Of a stretch of DNA of 64,000 nucleotides, positions 32,561 to 45,521 are shown in pieces; positions within the stretch are counted from its first letter, which is position 1, and every line of letters begins with the position of its first letter. The DNA lies in assembly GCF_027172205.1 (NCBI RefSeq), contig NC_070604.1, positions 76,793,023 to 76,857,022 of the forward strand. The letters run 5' to 3'. Both the position numbers and the translations under genes were made by a program. The notes below the pieces were generated by a model that made no database searches, was not told the origin of the DNA, and worked only from the letters and a program-made list of their open reading frames with translations. This stretch comes from Podarcis raffonei (Eukaryota > Chordata > Lepidosauria > Squamata > Lacertidae).

Positions 32561-35500
32561 CCTCCTCTTCCTCTGCCGCCCCGGGACCGTCTCCCTGCTC
32601 GCCTCCCGGAGGGCTCTGGGGCGCCAAGGGCGCTCCTTGCTACTACCATGCCCTGCCAGGCTTCGTTGGCTCTTCCTTTTCTCTCTGTTTTCTCTTTTTC
32701 TCCCACTTCATTGGCCTCCACCCACTAAATGGCTGAGAGTTGAGAAAATGCTTTCCCCCCCCCATGAGGTCGTTCTCTTCTACCCCCCTGGTTGCACCTT
32801 TGCTGCACCCCACAAATGCCCACCATAAAGAACTGACTCTATGCAGCTTTTTATCTCTCCCAAACGCCGGACTTCTGGCGCTTAATCTTTCTTCCCCGCT
32901 CCACAGGTCCTACAGTTATGTTCTCTTTCCCTTTCTGACGCATCCACAAGGATGTGGTGGTAAATTTTGATGTGCAAGAGCTCATCGTGACAACCCCTCT
33001 AGCCATGCACCCAGGGAGAGTCCAGAAATGCAGGAAGCTGGGTCGATCCACTTCTTTATTAGCTGGCCATCCTACAACAGTGAGCTGTCCTCATTCTCTT
33101 TCTTCCACCATGGCTGCATATGCATGATGCCTTTAGAGCGCATGCAAAGCACGGTCTGTTCCTCAAAGGTTCCAGATGCTGTAGTTTGGGACGCTTTGCA
33201 AAGGGAGGTGGGGAACTCTGAGGGTTAAACGACAGTGCTCAGTATTGCTTGAGGGAAAGAATGTGTTTTGAAGATGCTTTAAAAGTATAGTGTGCCATGG
33301 GATGAACATCTGAATACAGTACTGCATTACTTTTAGTGGAACATACTTCTGTGTGTCCATATTCTGTTCCAAGTGGTGATGCAAAAGTGCATGCTACAAA
33401 AATTGGATCAATGCAGAAGTTTTGCCATGCATTACAGGTGGGCAATGTACTATGCAATATGCTGTAGGAAGGCAGAGAATGTCGGCCTTGTTGTCTAGGC
33501 AGCGTCATTGTATTGCCTCTCCCCACCTTCAGTGTGAGCAGCACTGGATTTAGGGTGGTGCGGGCAGTTCCCCAGCACAGGGTGCCAAGCCGAGGGGGAC
33601 AATAGCAGCAGCAACAACAACAACCACCTATATTTATACGGGTACCTACTCAAAATTGAGGGGGCACAAAATGTTGTCCTTGTTCAGGGTGCCATATTAC
33701 CAAAGTCTGGCCATGAGTGTCAGTGCAACGTAATATTGTGTAGCCTGAGTGATTATATCGTGCAGTGACATGTTGTTACATGTTATCCTGGACTGGTTGT
33801 GGTCCATCAGGGTTAACTATGAGGAAACCCTTTCGAAGGCCACTTTATCTTAATTTATATCTGCTGTACAGATTCCCTTTAAATTAGGCACTGTGAAATG
33901 CACCTGATGTTAGGCTGATGTCTCATATAAGTATTTCACAAAGTATCCATGTTTATTGTGGATAGAATGCTTCTGAGTACTAGTTTTTGGAAACTCCAGG
34001 AGATGGGAGGCCACAGTGAGAACAGGATGCTAGATTAGATGAACAATTGGTCTGATCCAACAGGGCACTTCTTATGTTATTAATACTAAGAATTCTCCAG
34101 TTAGACTGCTAAAATATAAGAAGCTGAAGTATTTTATAAAATGTTAATTTTATAATCCTTGCATCATTTCCCCCCCATTTATTAAACGGCTTATATTTTC
34201 CCCTAGCTGCTGTTGGCTTTCTGACAGTTTCCAGTGTCATCACAATGTCTGCCCCTTTTTTCTTGGGGAAAGTAATTGATGTCATCTACACAAATCCCAC
34301 TGGTGAACTTGCTGACAACCTAACCAACCTCTGTGCCTTGCTGAGTGGAATATTTTTATGTGGTGCTGCTGCCAATGCAATCCGTGTCTACCTCATGCAG
34401 ATTGCAGGTAATTGGAATGAATACCTAAAATGATCTTCTGGTATATGGAACAAGTGGCTGAAAGAAGCTCCAGACTAATAGTTGCATATTTAAAAGCCAG
34501 TGGTTAGGGATGGTGGGAGTTGTAAGCCACAAACATTTGGAGGGCCACAGATTCCCCACCCTTTGGTCTCTGGGTTCCTTTCATATTATATGAACTGAAA
34601 ATGTATATGCTCCAGGGTATGAAAACAGCTGTTGGACAGCATCCAGTCTGGAAGCCTGCTACCCTCCACTGGAAGGGGTTAGGAACAGTCAGAGGTCTCC
34701 CTCCCCTGGGTTCATCCAAGCCAGCCCAAAGGATTGGTGGTTTGGAAGCAGCCAATGTAAGGCCCCCAAACAGGGCATTGTAGGGTGGAAGCAGAGCAGG
34801 GCCATTGATGGATCCACAGACTTTCTCTTGGTGCCAATAAAGGTTTTGCCCAACCCAACTACAGTATAGGTTTTGGAGATTTCCCCCTGTGTGGGTCAGT
34901 AGAACTACCTTTGCTTTTCACAATGTACAGTACTCTGAAATGCACAATTAAATTTCTTTGGAACATTGTAATGGTATGAATTGCCTTTCTCTGCCTAAAG
35001 ATAAGCTTCTTCTCCTAAGTTATGCAGAAACTACTCCATCTTCTAAATGAATATTAATTTTTGATCCAAATATTTAACAGTAGCAAACAATACAACCCAT
35101 ATCCTCCATTCTCCCTATATGCACACACACAAGCACACCATTCTGTCCAAGCACATTTTCTTCTCATTATACAAGATCTGTTGCAAAATGACTTGCAATT
35201 AGTGAAGTTGCTAATTTGTTTTTTATATGTGAAATCTTTTCAGTGAATTGTCATACTTCTTGACCCTCCTAGGACAAAGAATTGTGAAACGGCTGAGAGC
35301 AACAATGTTTTCCTCTCTCTTGAAACAAGAAGTAGCTTTTTTTGACAAAACCAGCACTGGAGAGCTGATTAATCGCTTATCTTCAGACACTGCACTCTTG
35401 GGTCGTTCAGTCACCGAAAACCTTTCTGATGGGCTAAGAGCTGGCGCTCAGGCTTCAGTTGCAGTTGGGATGATGGTATGTGCCTCTTGTTTATTTCTCT

Positions 35501-38500
35501 GTCTCTCTGTTTATTTCTCTGTCTCTCTGTGTGTGTATTCTGCCGGCTCAGAGTGTTTAGGATGAGGTTGCAAAGATCAGGAGTCCACCTGTGAAGCTGT
35601 TTTCTTTGATACAGGACACATATACTGTACTAAGAATGGCTTTAAATATATCTGGTGATATATTTTTTTGTTTGTTAGGTAATTCTACCTTCTATTGTGA
35701 CTTGTGATGCAAATGGATCATACAACTTGGGTGGGGTTTGAGTCATTTGTCTGTAGTGAGTGATAACAGTGCAGTATGGCTCCAAATGTATCCCTGAACA
35801 GCAGGGATTGAAATATTTCCCTTCAGTTGTTCCCCATCTTGCTCGTGAATAATCTATATTTCTTTTTGGAGTGGACAGAATTCATTTGTTGCTGTAGTAG
35901 AGTGCAGTTAAATGGGGGGGGGGAATGTTAAAAGGAAATCTCATTGTGTTAACATGTCTTTAATTTATAGATTTAGCAGAGTCTATTTAACTGTACTAAA
36001 ATATTGATTCAAGGTTACTTCTTTTCCTTCTAGTTTTTTGTGTCTCCCAAACTTGCCACATTTGTTCTGAGTGTGGTGCCACCTCTGGCTTTTGTGGCTG
36101 TTATTTACGGAAGATATTTACGAAAACTGACTAGAATGACACAGGATTCCCTTGCAGAATCAACACAGGTCAGTTACGACATGTTAAAATAAAAATACTG
36201 AAAGTTAGTGTTGAGGTTATATCACTCTGAACTTTGCCATTATCCAGTCATTTCCCACTAGTTCTCTGATAAAGGTTCAGTTAAGGAAAATGAGGTAACA
36301 TCAGGCATGGATTGTGGAAGGATTGCAACAGGGATGTTGCAAGCTTTCTATTCCCCTTTTCAACTGAGAGTGAAGTCCTTTTTTCTTATTATGGGATACA
36401 ACAGTTTTCTATGTAAATTTTCTTTGTAGGTGTCATGGTAGGGTTTGTGTATATTGCCTCGTAACAACAAGGTTAAGAAAATGAAAGCCTGCACCAACAT
36501 TTTGTGTGGGTGGATCTGCACTGAGCTTGTGTTGTTGGCCTGTTTCAGATGCCATGTTAAACTATAGTTGAAAATAAAGGATGGCTTAATAAGAACAAGC
36601 AGCATGCTGGTGAATACTGCTCAGTAGTGCCTGCTTGGCTCATTTGACACCTATACTCGTGGCTTGTTTGGAGAGAAACTATCAGTGCTGGTTCACACAT
36701 AATGCAAAACCAGCCTCTGGTTTGCTTCCTTTGTGGGATGGCAAAGACAGAAGCAGGGGAGGAGCAAAGCAGACACTATTGAGCAGGGGGCATCAGCTCA
36801 CTGCTTGTTCTTGTTAACCTATTTTAAACTACAGCTTAATATGAACTAGGCCATTGTATAACTGCCCTCTGTGGCCTGTGCTACAGTGCTTTTTTCCCCA
36901 GCCCCATGTGGTACTGGGGCTTAGCCTTAGCTCCCTTTTACACAGGAACACAAAGAGGCAAAAGTTCAGGTATGTCTTTTAAACCATGGCATCACATGTG
37001 AAATACTTCTAGCATACGTCTAGTACCTTAGTCTAGTACTTAAAAGCAATTAGAGCAATGGTTCCCAACCTTTTTTTGGCCATGCCCCACCTAAGCATCT
37101 CTAAAATCCTGATGCATCCCCGCCCCCACGACATAGAATTCTTATTATTCAAAAAGTGAACTTCTATTCATGTGGAGGAAGTCTAAAAGGCCATTCACTG
37201 TTAATAACTCATTATTGAATTGCCCCCCTTAAAAATCAAATTGCCCCCCTGTGGGGCGTGTAGCTCATGTTGGGAACCACGGAATTAGAGGGATCACATT
37301 TACTATTATTTTGGTTGGGGGCACTTGAAATTCAAGCCTCCTGGTTTATATCTATATATATTTTAAATGTTAACTGCAGTTAGCAGAAGAACGGATTGGA
37401 AATTTGAGAACAGTTCGAGCTTTTGGGCAAGAATTGAAAGAAATGGAGAAATACAGGAGCAAAGTTGACCATGTGTTACAGTTAGCCAAAAAGGAAGCGT
37501 TGGCTCGAGCAGGATTCTTTGGAGCAGTAAGTATATGAAGAAGGTGAGGAATCCACAATGTTTCTGTAATGTCTCTGGGTTTCTCTTGAATATTTATACT
37601 GCTGCTTTGATATAGGCACCTTCATTCTCAGATTTTCCATCTGTAAATAGCGTATCACAACACCCATACAGAAAATTATTTGCACATCTAGCTGGGAGTT
37701 GCACCTCAGGCCATGTGTCACTTTTTTTGTTTTGTTCTGTTCTGTTTACAGAAGCTTTCCTTGTTAGCAGTAACTGTGACCAAGGCACTTTTTGGAGACC
37801 TCGGCCACTAACTGCTCCAGAGAATTTCCAATCTATCCTGATTTTAATAGGAACATTGGTGGGGGGAGAGTGGATATCAGAGCTCATTCAGTGGAAATTC
37901 AAGATATATACTGCATGAGTATGGCAGCATTTCCCCTTTAAACTACCTTTCTGCCTGTTGTGAGCTTCCTTGCTCGTGTAATGTAAACAGGGGCTACAGA
38001 TATACAGTATTTCCTAAGAAAATTGGTTGAAGACATTTACATGGTTTATGTTTTCCTATCTGATAAGAGAAGACGTAGTCCCAGGGTGGGTAGAGCAGGC
38101 AATGGATTGGATCATAAGAAACTGCCTTGTGAGCCAGACAATTGGTCCATCTAACTCTGTGCTTCCTGCACTGACTGGCAGCAGCTCTCCAGGATTTCAG
38201 GCAGGAGCTTTTCTGAGGCTTGTCAGGAGACATGTTGGACCTTTTCTGTGCAAGGTAGATGCTCTGCCACTGATCTGTGGTCTCACCAACAGGTCCCAAC
38301 AACCTCAAGCAGAATAGACCTAGGACTGCAGCGGGGGGGGGGACGGGGACAGGGAATCCTTTGCATGAATGGAAGTGCCTTCTGCCAGCACAGGGGCTCC
38401 TTTGGCTCAAAGTTAATATTTATTTGGCTTTCTTTGGAGACCTTCTGAAAAGTTTGGAAGTACTGAAGATAATAGTTGCATTCCTAAAGATGCACTCCAA

Positions 38501-41500
38501 ACGTAATAGACTTCATGTACTGAATGTTGCGTGTCCAATTGATTCTCTTAGAAGAAAGTGATGAAAGAATTTATGTCTTCACTTTTTTAATTTTGGCAAT
38601 ATGGGTACCGTAGATGCTCCCCCCAAAAAAATACAATAAATGACTTTAAGATTTTAGATAAATGTTCTCAAACATGAGAGAATTTTAGAAGATGCCGCTA
38701 TGAAGGTTTGGATTATCTTGGAAGATACGTTACTTTTTCTTTTTCAGACTGGGCTATCTGGGAATTTGATTGTGCTCTCTGTTCTGTACAAAGGAGGATT
38801 ACTGATGGGCAGTGCCCACATGACTATTGGTGAACTGTCTTCTTTCTTAATGTACGCCTTCTGGGTTGGCATAAGCATTGGAGGTATGGATCATAAAATA
38901 TATGCTTAAAAATGAGTTAGAAATACTATAGGCAAGCTTCAGTTTAGAAGTAGAGACATGATAAGTGTTTATAAAATCATTCATGGTGTTAAGGAAGTGG
39001 GTAAAAAATAGTGTTTATCCCTCACCATACCAGAACTTGGGGTTATCCAATGGAACTTATTGGCAGGAAATTCAAGAAAGACAAAGGAAAGCACTTATTT
39101 CCATAACACACAAGTAATTTATGGAATTTTGCTGCCACAGAACTTGGTGATGGCCACCAGTTGAGACAAATCCATGGAGAATGTGTCTGTCAAAGACTAC
39201 TAGTCATGTTAACTATATGCAACCTCCATGATCAGACAGAGTATGTTATGAAAAACCAACTGTTGGGGAATAGCAAGAATTGCTCTCACGTCCTGCTAGA
39301 TGGACGCTCAGCCTGATCCAGCAGGGTGATTCTTTTGAAAAGTCCTTTAAAGTATTCTTTAAAGTATACTTTACTTAAAAGGAAAACATAGTTTTCCAGT
39401 GCTGGTGTACCATATTCAAAAGACAGGGAAAGGCAGTGCCCTTGCAGAATGACTGCTCTCTGCCAAAAACACCCTAGTCTTAAGATTTCGATTTTATTTA
39501 AGTGTACTGTACATGCTAGCTATTTAAAATCTCCTGTTTAGAAGCAGGTTGGCAGAGTTTATTCTGTCAAACATGCAAAACTTGTTTTTCAGGCTGAGCA
39601 GCCATGAAGCAGTTAGAATAAGGATTCAGGCATGGAGGTTATGCCACTCTATTTCAAGACAAACTACCTGTCCTACATGTTCCTGTTTGTACATAACAAT
39701 ACTTTTTCTTGTTTAGGTTTAAGCTCTTTCTATTCTGAGCTTATGAAAGGATTAGGTGCAGGAGGGCGTCTGTGGGAACTTATGGATCGAAAGCCACAAC
39801 TTCCTTTTAATGGTAGGTTCTCTGTTTCATAAATGTTTAAGCTGTGGTGTGAGCTCTCTAACCCGGAACACGATCTTACAGCTGAAGTTCCCATCAGGGC
39901 TGGTTTTCAGGCATATATATAGATGACCCGCGGGTCTCTTGCAACTCTATAATTCTTTGACTTGCCCAGGGATGTTGCTGATTACCTCTAGCCTGACTCT
40001 GTATGCTCCTTTTTCCCTTGGTGTGTTTGTTCCATTTAGTGGGGGACTGAAATTCCCTCCACATTTTTTCAGAGCTATTTGAACCCCACCTCTAAAAAAA
40101 GGGTGGGTTTTCAGTTGCTTTCAGGGAGAGGCAAGAGCAATTCCTGCAAATGTATTAATATGTGTGAGTTTTTCTTACTCTAAGACAAGGTGTCTGTGGT
40201 TTGTCTTCTGTGTTTCACACTTTTAAAAAAAGCCTTACTGGCTTCTGACTGCAGCCTGCAAAACTCCTAAATTTTCTAGCCATGTTTTCTCTTCCTGCCT
40301 GTGCCACATCCCCATAGAAACAACACTATGTGTTTCCATAGGGATCTGGCACAGATGGGAAGGGGATATACTATAGGAAAACATGCAAAAGTCTTGCCAA
40401 CTGTGATCAGTGAGACCCTTTTCAAAAAGGTAAAAAAACAGAAAATCCTTAGCTATGTTGTGTTTATAGTAAGGGAAGCCACCCACACACGAAATTTGAA
40501 GGCATTTTCCTCACCCATGCCTTATGTATATATTGTCTCTCATCCCTCCAAATATATGAGAAGAATGAACCAAACATATCAGCCCAGCTCTTCTGTTCCT
40601 ATTGTGTGACCCATTCTCTGTCTTTGGTGCTGCTTTGGGAGAAAGTGGGAATAACTACCTAGTCCAGCTAGGCCATAAGCAGAATAAGCCACTGGGGATT
40701 TTTAGAATGTGCAAATGCTAAGGTACTTAATTCTCAGAAAGAACACAGCTAAGGCTCATGCCCAATTCCTCTGATCAGTCTGGTCCAGGTTGCCTTATAG
40801 ATAACATTTTAAAATGAGCAAATCTGTAGAACTCTTAAGAAGAATCACAGTAGATAACCTGTGCCCCTTATTTTGATTTTTTTGATGGCGCGACTGAATG
40901 TAATGCACATAGCTGCATCTTACTTGGACAAATTTTGGGTTCCTCTTCAGTCATAAATGTGTTTATATTACTGCAATTTTAATTGTTGTTGGTTTTTTTT
41001 TTTAGAGGGAATGGTATTAAACCAGGATGCTTTCAAAGGTGCTCTGGAGTTCAGAAATATCCAGTTTGCATATCCAGCACGTCCAGAAGCATTGGTTTTT
41101 CAGGACTTTACCCTTAGCATCCCATCGGGCTCTGTGATGGCATTGGTTGGCCCAAGTGGCTCTGGCAAATCAACTGTTGTCTCTCTCCTGCTTAGGCTTT
41201 ATGATCCAATCTCAGGTAAGAATGAGGATGTACTAGGTCAGCAATTGTGTTGGATGCAGTTTTGCATTCAGAATAGAATGCAAAAATGCTGGCTTCCTGT
41301 TCACAATGTGCAGAATTTGCTTTGCTTCAGCAAGGTGGCCGCCTCCTGGGTCTTCAGACTATTACAAATTATTAAGATCCAGAGCAACCTTATCCAAGTC
41401 TTCCAAAGCATAGGCAAATAAATGTGATTTTAGTAGGTGACAGGAGGAGACTGTTCCAGTCAGGATATAATTGCCAAGGCCATGCATACAGTAACCTGTG

Positions 41501-44500
41501 CCACTTAACCATTCCCTCTGCTATTTTTCTCATTCTGCTGAGCCTCCTATTTCTCCCTCTGTTCCTAGAATATTATCTAACAACCATCTCTTCTTCAAGG
41601 AAGCATCACTGTCGATGGTGTTGATGTTCGTCAGTTAAATCCACTCTGGTTCAGGAATAGAATCGGAACAGTAAGTCAGGTAAGAAGAGAAGCAGTGATT
41701 CTTTGTATATTTATCTTAATTCTTGCACTCCTTGTGAAAGGAAGATTCTTATTGCAATGCTCCATTCGAAGCTTTGGGCAAAAGTTTGAGAACACTTCCT
41801 TCTGTATTACTATAGAATATAGGAATACTTCCTTCTATATTCCTATAGAGGGAATAGATCCACTGCTGTACAAAATGTTTAACCACTGCAATTGGTAGCA
41901 AATATTAAGACTTCGGATATAAAAAAAAATCTCATAATAATGTTGTATTTTACACGTTAGGAACCAGTTCTTTTCTCATGCTCTATTGCTGAAAACATTG
42001 CCTATGGTGCAGAGGACCCTTCTACAGTAACTACTGAAGAAATTGAGAGAGTTGCTGAGATAGCAAATGCTGCTAGTTTTATCCAAAACTTTCCAAACGG
42101 ATTCCACACTTTAGTGGGGGAGAAAGGTGTTCTTCTTTCAGGTATGACTTCAAACTTTTCAAAATGCATTGTGTAATATAAGTGCTTTTAAAATATAATT
42201 TAAATGTTGTTAATATCCCAAGGAGGAGCAAAGAGGCCATGATCTCCTCTCCATGGGTCCACACGCTTACACATTTGCACTGACTGATAATTTGGCTTAG
42301 CGTGACAAACCAGGCCACTGTCTGTACTTTATGCATTCTATTTCTCTCTGACCTGACTGTTTACAAGTCTCCCTTTATCCAACCTGCAACTTAGGATAGC
42401 ACTATATTATAAACAAAAAAATAAATTATTATTACAGCAGGATAGCTTGGTTGGTTAGACCATAGTGCTGAGAATGCCAAGGTTGCAGGTTCAAGCACCT
42501 TAAAGGACAGCTGAATATTCCTGCAATGCAGGGGGTTGGACTAGATGATCCTCAGGGTCCCTTCCAACTCTATGATTCTATGATTCACTTACATTAAATG
42601 ATGGAGTCAACCCTAGTCCCCAAAACTTATGCTTTTATAAATTTGTTAATCTCTAAGGCAGTGATGGCCAAACTTGGCCCTCCAGCTGTTTTGGAACTAC
42701 AACTCATCCCTAGCTAACAGGACCAGTGGTCAGGGATGATGGGAATCATAGTCCCAAAACAGCTGGAGGGCCAAGTTTGGCCATCACTGCTCTAAGGCAT
42801 GGGTAGACAAGCTAAGGCCCGGGGGCCGGATCTGGTCCAATCATCTTCTAAATCTGGCCAGAGGATGGTCCAGGAATCAGCGTGTTTTTACATGAGTAGA
42901 ATGTGTGATTTTATTTAAAATGCATCTCTGGGTTATTTGTGGAATTCGTTCATCCCCCCTCCTTCAAAATATAGTCTGACCCCCCACAAGGTCTGAGGGA
43001 CAGTGGACCGGCCCCCTGCTGAAAAAGTTTGTTGACCCCTGTTCTAAGGTGTCACAAGACTGTTGTTTTTGCTGCAACTCACTCATACACCTACTTCTCT
43101 GGAAAGCTTTAAAATGTAGTTCTTCTTGCAGAATTAGTGGAGAGCAATTAATCCTCCTTCGTTTAACTAAGAATTTTCATAGAGAAAAAAAACAGGAAAA
43201 AATATATTTTAATGTTACATTTTTTAACAGGTGGGCAGAAGCAACGGATTGCAATTGCTCGAGCTCTTCTCAAGGTAAGACAGAAACCAATTGGCTTTTC
43301 TCATATCCATATCTTGAAAGAACAGGGGAAAACATATGTGTCAAATAGACTTTTATTAACTGAGGTAGCAGGAATAGGAAATGTGTTACAGTTGTGGCAT
43401 TATATGATGCTTACTATAGAGTCAAATTGTCCGGCACTACTTTTCCATCTGAAACCTGCTCTACAGGTTTGTCTGGAATAGATTGCTCTTCCAGGTGCAA
43501 CATTTTTGCTCTGGGAAGGTAGTAATTTTGATTAAGGTGTCAAAGGTGTAGTACCTTTGCTTAGCACTTTAAGAGGGTTAGCTTGCAGGTTACTTTAGAA
43601 TAATGTAAAATGCCTTCCTGTTTGTTGGTAATAGCTCTTAATTTAGTTAGATACAAACTCCAGTCTCTACATAAAAATTTTAAAAAAGTTTGAGGAAAGG
43701 ACTTTTATAGCAGAATCTTTTTTTTCTAGTGTGTGATAAAACATTTTTGTTGTTTTAGTACTGAGTACTGAGGACACGGGTGGCGCTGTGGGTTAAACCA
43801 CGGAGCCTAGGACTTGCCGATCAGAAGGTCGGCGGTTCGAATCCCCGTGACGGGGTGAGCTCCCGTTGCTCGGTCCCAGCTCCTGTCAACCTAGCAGTTC
43901 AAAAGCACCGCAAAGTGCAAGTAGATAAATAGGGACCGCTCCCCAGCGGGAAGGTAAACGGCGTTTCCGTGTGCTGCTCTGGCTCGCCAGAAGCGGCTTA
44001 GTCACGCTGGCCACGTGACCCGGAAGCTGTCTGCGGACAAGCGCCGGCTCCCGGCCTATAGAGCGAGATGAGCGCGCAACCCCAGAGTCGATCACGACTG
44101 GACCTGATGGTCAGGGGTACCTTTACCTTTTAATAATACATTGCCATTTTTGCAATTGTGCTTTAGAGGAATCTTCATAATCTAGTAGTGCATATTAAAA
44201 GCTACCATGTTTACTCCAGTTCATCCTTATATGTAAATATGTATTGTTTATGTCAGCTCCCCAAGGAATTTCAAATTTTTGCATAGAATTACATTGGCAT
44301 GCTGCTCTTCTGAATGTGTTTGCTTCTTCCCTATATTCTTCATGTAATTGAAGCAGCAAACTTAACTGCTTCATATCTATGCTTATGTAGCAATTCCACC
44401 AGAAACCAGTGAAAAGTTCATTGTTAATAAAGGTGATCTCATAGTTGCTTTCCACTTGTATAGAGGAACAGAGAACTGGAGTATTCTCCGTAATGTTCCA

Positions 44501-45521
44501 GTTATTTTTCCAATGTATGTACATTAATGCAACCTTCAACTAAAAAAAACTGTCAAAGTAAAACCAAGTTCGTTTTGTTCTGTAGAATCCAAAAATTCTT
44601 CTTCTTGATGAAGCAACGAGGTAAGTAAAACATTTCCCCCCAGAAGTGATCATTTCTTCTCTACTACTGACCTTTTAATACTTCTATACTACTCACCTTA
44701 TGCCAGAGCAAGCCATGTATTTTTCTTCAAAGCAGTTTGGAAGGAACTGTAACTTGATGTTTCCAACAGTTTCTGACTACATCTGTGGAATGCTTCAGCA
44801 AGTCCAGGCCAGGAGATCACAAAAATCAGTGCAGGATAAGCTGTGCTCATTTGTACAATGAGAGAAGCTGTCTTTCTTTCTGGGACACTTCCTTCTTTCC
44901 TACTGGGAACCTCCCATTTAGATGTGCTCCTTGCGTTTTGAAACTTGATTAAAAATAAATTTGATTAAAAATGAACATGTTTAATTAAATTTCAGTAGGA
45001 ACTGATCTGTCAAAAGGTGCTGTGTGTTGCTGAAGACAAAATGGTTTAAGATTATCTTTTCCAATAAATAATGGGATATTATTTTGTCCACAGAATGCGG
45101 ACTTTGTGAAATAACAACATTTTAAGCGTATTTGTAGCAGATTTTTAAATGAAATGAAAGCAAGCTGGTTAGACAACTAGTCTGCCCTAAAATAATAGCC
45201 CTCAGAGTGTAGTAGGGGAATATATCACATCTTTTCCCTTTAATCTATTCCTGAATTAGTGCTTTGGATGCTGAGAATGAATATCTTGTCCAAGAAGCAC
45301 TAGATCGGCTCATGGAAGGGAGAACTGTCCTCATTATTGCTCATCGTCTGTCCACCATTCAGAATGCTAATTCTGTTGCAGTTCTTGACCAAGGTAGAAT
45401 TATTGAGTGTGGAAAGCACGAAACACTGCTTGCAAACCCAGATGGACTTTTCAGCAAACTAATGAAGAAACAGTCTTTTATCCAGTCTCCTGAAAGTTTT
45501 GCATTAAATGTGAAATCCTGA
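32191..45521 (+). CDS. ABCB10: ABCB10, mitochondrial inner-membrane ABC half transporter
   Basis: ABCB10 (ABC-me) is a homodimeric half transporter of the mitochondrial inner membrane, linked to haem synthesis and oxidative-stress protection. The 13 coding exons are 32191-32557, 34207-34407, 35273-35475, 36034-36168, 37380-37526, 38748-38883, 39717-39812, 41006-41215, 41600-41679, 41961-42141, 43231-43274, 44586-44620 and 45260-45521. They total 2097 nt, or 698 aa plus TGA, with all phases matching (human about 738 aa from memory). Exon 1 encodes an Arg/Leu/Ala-rich presequence ([20 protein letters not shown]). A six-helix membrane domain follows, with [27 protein letters not shown] and LMGSAHMT blocks as in human. 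The nucleotide-binding domain has Walker [10 protein letters not shown] (477-485), signature LSGGQ (584-588, split by an intron), Walker B ILLLD plus Glu609, and H-loop His640. All catalytic residues are present. Confidence 0.97.
33539..33715. mobile_element. Probable hAT-type MITE
   Basis: The element lies in ABCB10 intron 1. It begins CAGCACTGGATTTAGG and ends CCAAAGTCTGGCCATG, imperfect inverted ends. Flanks AGTGTGAG (33531-33538) and AGTGTCAG (33716-33723) match at 7 of 8 bases. It contains a short CAACAACAAC run. Confidence 0.5.
33955..34085 (+). mobile_element. CR1/L2-clade LINE tail fragment
   Basis: The fragment lies in ABCB10 intron 1. GGCCACAGTGAGAACAGGAT, GATTAGATGAACAATTGGTC and CTGATCCAACAGGGC match the same 3' tail as the copy ending near 39335. 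Confidence 0.5.
35486..35536 (+). repeat. Tandem 20-bp repeat after ABCB10 exon 3
   Basis: TTTATTTCTCTGTCTCTCTG occurs twice in a row, then a GT run. It begins about 10 bp after the exon 3 donor (35475/35476). Confidence 0.7.
37056..37282. mobile_element. hAT-type MITE with perfect 8-bp target duplication
   Basis: The element is 227 bp and lies in ABCB10 intron 4. Ends are CAATGGTTCCCAACCTTTTT and CATGTTGGGAACCACGG. AATTAGAG flanks it at 37048-37055 and 37283-37290. It lies about 100 bp before exon 5 (37380). Confidence 0.85.
38095..38300 (-). mobile_element. Degenerate tRNA-derived SINE in reverse
   Basis: The copy lies in ABCB10 intron 5. GATGCTCTGCCACTGATCTGTGG at the right is the complement of a tRNA-like head (CAGTGGTAGAGCATC type). 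To the left is the body with AATTGGTCCATCTAACTCTG and CTGACTGGCAGCAGCTCTCC. This pattern recurs across squamate genomes in my recollection. Boundaries are approximate. Confidence 0.5.
38955..39335 (+). mobile_element. CR1/L2-clade LINE 3' fragment
   Basis: The fragment lies in ABCB10 intron 6. The order of blocks is TTATAAAATCATTCATGG, GGAATTTTGCTGCCACAG, GATGGCCACCAGTTGAGACAA, TCCATGGAGAATG, and a tail CCTGATCCAGCAGGGTGATTC. This is the familiar 3' part of a reptile CR1/L2-like LINE. Clade assignment is uncertain. Confidence 0.6.
42438..42588 (+). mobile_element. Short tRNA-like SINE with CR1-type tail
   Basis: The copy lies in ABCB10 intron 10. A tRNA-like head (GATAGCTTGGTTGGTTAGACC, then GGTTGCAGGTTCAAGC) joins to a tail GGACTAGATGATCCTCAGGG...CTCTATGATTCTATGATTC, which is the typical CR1 3' end. 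It would have used CR1 machinery, unlike the ACCTTT-tailed SINEs. Confidence 0.6.
42659..42789. mobile_element. hAT-type long-hairpin MITE with perfect 8-bp target duplication
   Basis: The element is 131 bp and lies in ABCB10 intron 10. Arms of about 45 bp (CAGTGATGGCCAAACTTGGC ... GCCAAGTTTGGCCATCACTG) surround a short unpaired centre. CTCTAAGG flanks it at 42651-42658 and 42790-42797. The second copy of the flank also borders the next MITE. Confidence 0.9.
42798..43041. mobile_element. hAT-type MITE, tandem to the previous one
   Basis: The element is 244 bp, beginning CATGGGTAGACAAGCTAAGG and ending AAGTTTGTTGACCCCTG. Left flank CTCTAAGG (42790-42797) and right flank TTCTAAGG (43042-43049) match at 7 of 8. 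It is the same family as the copy at 47743-48071. Confidence 0.8.
43771..44130 (+). mobile_element. Full-length tRNA-derived SINE (Sauria type)
   Basis: The head is GGTGGCGCTGTGGGTTAAACC (box A region), followed by box B GGTTCGAATCC. A tRNA-unrelated body and a TACCTTTACCTTT tail follow. It is about 360 bp and lies in ABCB10 intron 11. In the published Sauria SINE family the tail resembles BovB LINEs, which implies mobilisation by BovB; that link is from memory. Confidence 0.8.

Noticed and set aside
32046-32627. 193-codon minus-strand frame opposite ABCB10 exon 1
   Set aside because: It is GC-rich, low-complexity and lies opposite a confirmed coding exon; long antisense frames are expected in CpG islands.
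43785-43860. tRNA-like sequence with A and B boxes
   Set aside because: It is the head of a SINE with body and ACCTTT tail and cannot be a functional tRNA gene.
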